DNA from: Flavobacteriales bacterium | GTDB lineage: Bacteria; Bacteroidota; Bacteroidia; Flavobacteriales_D; Crocinitomicaceae | Length of the DNA stretch: 35,693 nucleotides | Direction: 5' to 3' | NCBI GenBank assembly: GCA_947475275.1 | Contig: CANJNE010000013.1 | Location: 1 to 35,693 of the forward strand | In this document: positions 33,460 to 35,693 of the stretch, piece by piece | Layout: every line of letters begins with the position of its first letter | Numbering within the stretch: the stretch's first letter is position 1 | Translations under genes and position numbers: made by a program | The notes under the pieces: generated by a model | What the model saw: the letters and a program-made list of their open reading frames with translations, nothing else | Databases searched by the model: none | What the model was told of the DNA's origin: nothing

Positions 33460-34669
33460 TCCGGATATTTTAAAAAAAATTTTGGCACATGGAGGTTTGA
33501 TGCCGCAAGAAGAGATGTTGGAAATTGCCAAAAGAAAAGGAAGTTTAAATATTGGGATTCCTAAAGAAACTTCTTTTCAAGAGAGGCGTGTTGCATTGGT
33601 TCCTGAAGCTGTTTCCCTTTTGGTGTCCAACGGTCATAATGTTAAAATAGAAGCCAACAGTGGAGTAGGATCCAATTTTTCAGACAACGAATATAGCGAG
33701 GCAGGTGCTCAAATTTGTTATGATGCCAAAGAGATTTTTTCTTGTGATATCATTTTCAAGGTTGCCCCACCTTCAGAGGAAGAGGTTGAATTAATGCCTG
33801 GAGGACAAACACTAATTTCAGCGCTTCAATTGTCCATTCAACCTAAGGTGATATTGCAGAAATTAATGGAAAAGAAAATTACTGCAATAGCTTGGGATTA
33901 TATAAAAGACGAGGAAGGCGTGTTTCCTGTTGTACGAACCATGGGCGAAATCGCAGGAACAACCTCTATATTGATCGCTGGTGAATTGTTATCTTCTTTT
34001 TCCTCTGGAAAGGGAATGATGCTTGGAGGAATAGCTGGTGTGACACCAACAGAAGTAGTTGTAATTGGTGCAGGTACTGTTGGGGAGTTTGCAACACGTG
34101 CAGCTTTAGGATTGGGAGCTTCGGTAAAGGTTTTTGATAATTCACTTTACAAATTGAGAAGATTACAAAATGATTTGGGACAAAGGGTATATACTTCAAT
34201 ATTAAATCCAAAAGTATTAGCGAAGTCCTTGAAGAGGGCAGATGTTGTGATCGGTGCGCTTAGAGGTTCTTCCGGACGCACGCCTTGCGTGGTAACTGAG
34301 GAAATGATTCAATCCATGAAGCAAGGGACAGTTGTTGTTGATGTCAGCATAGATCAAGGGGGGTGTTTTGAAACTTCCAGAGTTACCAACCACAATGAAC
34401 CTGTATTTACCCAACATGGCGTAGTACACTATTGTGTTCCAAATATCGCTTCGCGGGTTTCTCGAACGGCTTCCTTTGCACTTTCAAATATTTTTTCTCC
34501 TGTTTTATTGGAAATGGGTGATCAAGGAGGAAGTAAGGAGTTGATTAAAAATAATGCAGGTTTTAGAAGTGGTGTTTATATGTACAAAGGCACTTTGACA
34601 AGTGAGGTATTGGGCAAAGTCTTTAATTTAAACTATAAGGATATAGAATTGCTTATACTTGGTATGTAA
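33449..34669 (+). CDS. ald: Alanine dehydrogenase
   Basis: A 406-residue protein with the AlaDH/PNT N-terminal domain (IGIPKETSFQERRVALVPEAV, GVGSNFSDNEYSEAGA) and NAD-binding domain (VVIGAGTVGEFATRAALGLGA, residues ~202-222; later VVVDVSIDQGGCFETS, HYCVPNIASRVSRTAS). It catalyses reversible oxidative deamination of alanine to pyruvate. A ~33-residue N-terminal extension (MVTDPDILKKILAHGG) precedes the usual start and makes it longer than the ~370-residue Bacillus enzyme, as I recall for flavobacterial members. The ATG lies inside the end of tsaE. A symporter gene starts 4 bp downstream. Confidence 0.92.
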   Translation: MVTDPDILKKILAHGGLMPQEEMLEIAKRKGSLNIGIPKETSFQERRVALVPEAVSLLVSNGHNVKIEANSGVGSNFSDNEYSEAGAQICYDAKEIFSCDIIFKVAPPSEEEVELMPGGQTLISALQLSIQPKVILQKLMEKKITAIAWDYIKDEEGVFPVVRTMGEIAGTTSILIAGELLSSFSSGKGMMLGGIAGVTPTEVVVIGAGTVGEFATRAALGLGASVKVFDNSLYKLRRLQNDLGQRVYTSILNPKVLAKSLKRADVVIGALRGSSGRTPCVVTEEMIQSMKQGTVVVDVSIDQGGCFETSRVTNHNEPVFTQHGVVHYCVPNIASRVSRTASFALSNIFSPVLLEMGDQGGSKELIKNNAGFRSGVYMYKGTLTSEVLGKVFNLNYKDIELLILGM

Positions 34670-34673
34670 TTGA

Positions 34674-35693
34674 ATGTTAGGTTTTTTCATTATATTCTAT
34701 CTCATTTTTACCGTTTTTATAGGAGTAATTGCCTCTAGGAGAGTAAAAAATAGCCGAGATTTTGCTGTTGCCAATAGGCAATTGCCTCTCTTTATGACAT
34801 CAGCGGCATTATTTGCTACTTGGTTTGGTAGTGAGACCATCTTGGGTTCCTCTGAAGAGTTTGTGGAATATGGTATTGTTGGTGTTATTCAAGAGCCTTT
34901 GGGCGCTGCACTCTGTTTAATTATTGTTGGTCTTTTTTATGCAAGAAGGATGTATCGGACCAATGCAATGACCTTTTCGGATGTTTTTCGAGATAAATAT
35001 GGTAAAAAATCAGAACTCATAAGCGCTGTCGTTATGATTCCATCCTTTTTTTCATGGATTGCAGCTCAGTTTATTGCTCTGGCTATGATTTTGGATTTGC
35101 TTTTCGGTTGTGGTTTTATTCCAGGGTTGTTGATAGGATCCTCAATGGTTGTCCTTTACACCTATCTTGGTGGTATGTGGGCGATAAGTTTGAATGATAG
35201 CATTCAAATGGTCATTATGGTAGTTGGTTTGCTGATTTTGGCAATAATTTTTATTGGAAAAATTGATGGGATCCCATCCTTTAAGCTTGAATCTGGTTTC
35301 TTCAACGTTTATGATGAGGGAAAAATGAATATGTGGCAATGGATTACCGCTTGGATCACGGTTGGTCTGGGCTCGGTTTCCTCTCAAGATGTTTTTCAAA
35401 GAATCGTCTCTGCAAAGAGTGAAAAGGTTGCTGTATCAGCTTCTCTTGTTTCTGGATTCTTATATGTAGTAATTGGTTCTATTCCATTATTAATTGCCCT
35501 GATAGGTAGCCAAATGTATCCAGAATTGTATGCCGAACACAAAGGTAATTTCATTTCAACATTGATTATCCAGAAGACACCTGTTTGGTTACAAATTATT
35601 TATTTTGGCGCTCTTGTATCCGCAATATTAAGTACGGCATCAGGAGCAATTTTAGCTCCATCTACAGTCTTGGCAGAGAATATCATAAAACCG
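34674..35693 (+). CDS. Sodium:solute symporter, 5' part (runs off the window)
   Basis: ATG at 34674 opens a frame that stays open to the last base (340 codons, no stop). The translation is a polytopic SSS-family protein: N-terminal helix then SRRVKNSRDFAVANRQLPL-type loop, TSAALFATWFGSETILGSS, EPLGAALCLIIVGLFYARRM, TFSDVFRDKYG, YTYLGGMWAISLNDSIQM, GSVSSQDVFQRIVSAK and ALVSAILSTASGAILAPST. It differs from the symporter at 5839. The start is 4 bp after the ald stop, so it is the fourth gene of the porX operon. The substrate is unknown; an amino or organic acid linked to Ald is only a guess. Some SSS proteins carry a C-terminal kinase part, which cannot be checked here. Confidence 0.92.
   Translation, partial: MLGFFIIFYLIFTVFIGVIASRRVKNSRDFAVANRQLPLFMTSAALFATWFGSETILGSSEEFVEYGIVGVIQEPLGAALCLIIVGLFYARRMYRTNAMTFSDVFRDKYGKKSELISAVVMIPSFFSWIAAQFIALAMILDLLFGCGFIPGLLIGSSMVVLYTYLGGMWAISLNDSIQMVIMVVGLLILAIIFIGKIDGIPSFKLESGFFNVYDEGKMNMWQWITAWITVGLGSVSSQDVFQRIVSAKSEKVAVSASLVSGFLYVVIGSIPLLIALIGSQMYPELYAEHKGNFISTLIIQKTPVWLQIIYFGALVSAILSTASGAILAPSTVLAENIIKP

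Noticed and set aside
34217-34429. Antisense ORFs across ald and the symporter (also 33966-34211 and 35142-35399)
   Set aside because: The plus strand carries full ald and symporter frames with clear motifs, so the antisense frames are shadows.

Overview
The window is AT-rich and reads as the chromosome of a Bacteroidota bacterium, most likely a marine or freshwater member of Flavobacteriales. The main evidence is type IX secretion system (T9SS) biology: PorQ, a PorX response regulator with a PglZ domain, a PorE-like OmpA protein and two secreted proteins with T9SS C-terminal sorting domains. Supporting signs are the Bacteroidota-type alternative GlmU, -7 boxes of the TAnnTTTG type, and weak Shine-Dalgarno signals. 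Most genes are ordinary core or semi-core genes. I see no phage, insertion sequence, CRISPR array, rRNA or tRNA.

Layout. 1-1043: 3' end of a repeat-rich T9SS-secreted surface protein, closed by a terminator. 1468-3879 (minus): a small beta-barrel protein, PorQ and a YfcE-like phosphoesterase. 3961-5204 (plus): MeaB, the GTPase chaperone of B12-dependent methylmalonyl-CoA mutase, with an overlapping S4 RNA-binding protein. 5205-5726 (minus): a membrane-anchored protein of unknown function. 5839-8425 (plus): a sodium:solute symporter overlapping a GlmU-like nucleotidyltransferase/acyltransferase. 8582-11044: Lon protease, with a perfect inverted repeat upstream. 11026-15858 (minus): an orphan soluble PAS histidine kinase and a large secreted VPS10/BNR beta-propeller protein. 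16021-18063 (plus): a TPR/PD40/carboxypeptidase-regulatory/OmpA protein with PorE architecture.

18118-23517 (plus): a promoter box, a clear cobalamin riboswitch, a T9SS-sorted beta-propeller protein resembling the B12-capturing BtuG family, a TPMT-family methyltransferase 3 bp downstream, then PEP synthase overlapping an SDR oxidoreductase. 23514-29417 (minus): a gene string guaB, two-parvulin PPIase, SurA-like PPIase, MoxR ATPase. 29541-30188 (plus): a secreted carboxypeptidase-regulatory-like protein. 30192-31433 (minus): an HD phosphohydrolase. 31480-35693 (plus): a tight operon porX, tsaE, ald and a second sodium:solute symporter that runs off the window.

The most interesting point is the B12-riboswitch unit. 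It appears to place a BtuG-like surface propeller, delivered by the T9SS instead of as a lipoprotein, under cobalamin control with a methyltransferase, and with no TonB receptor or ABC transporter next to it. MeaB in the same window fits a cell that uses B12. The T9SS theme (cargo, PorQ, PorE-like, PorX, periplasmic PPIases that could serve outer-membrane assembly) links much of the remaining content.
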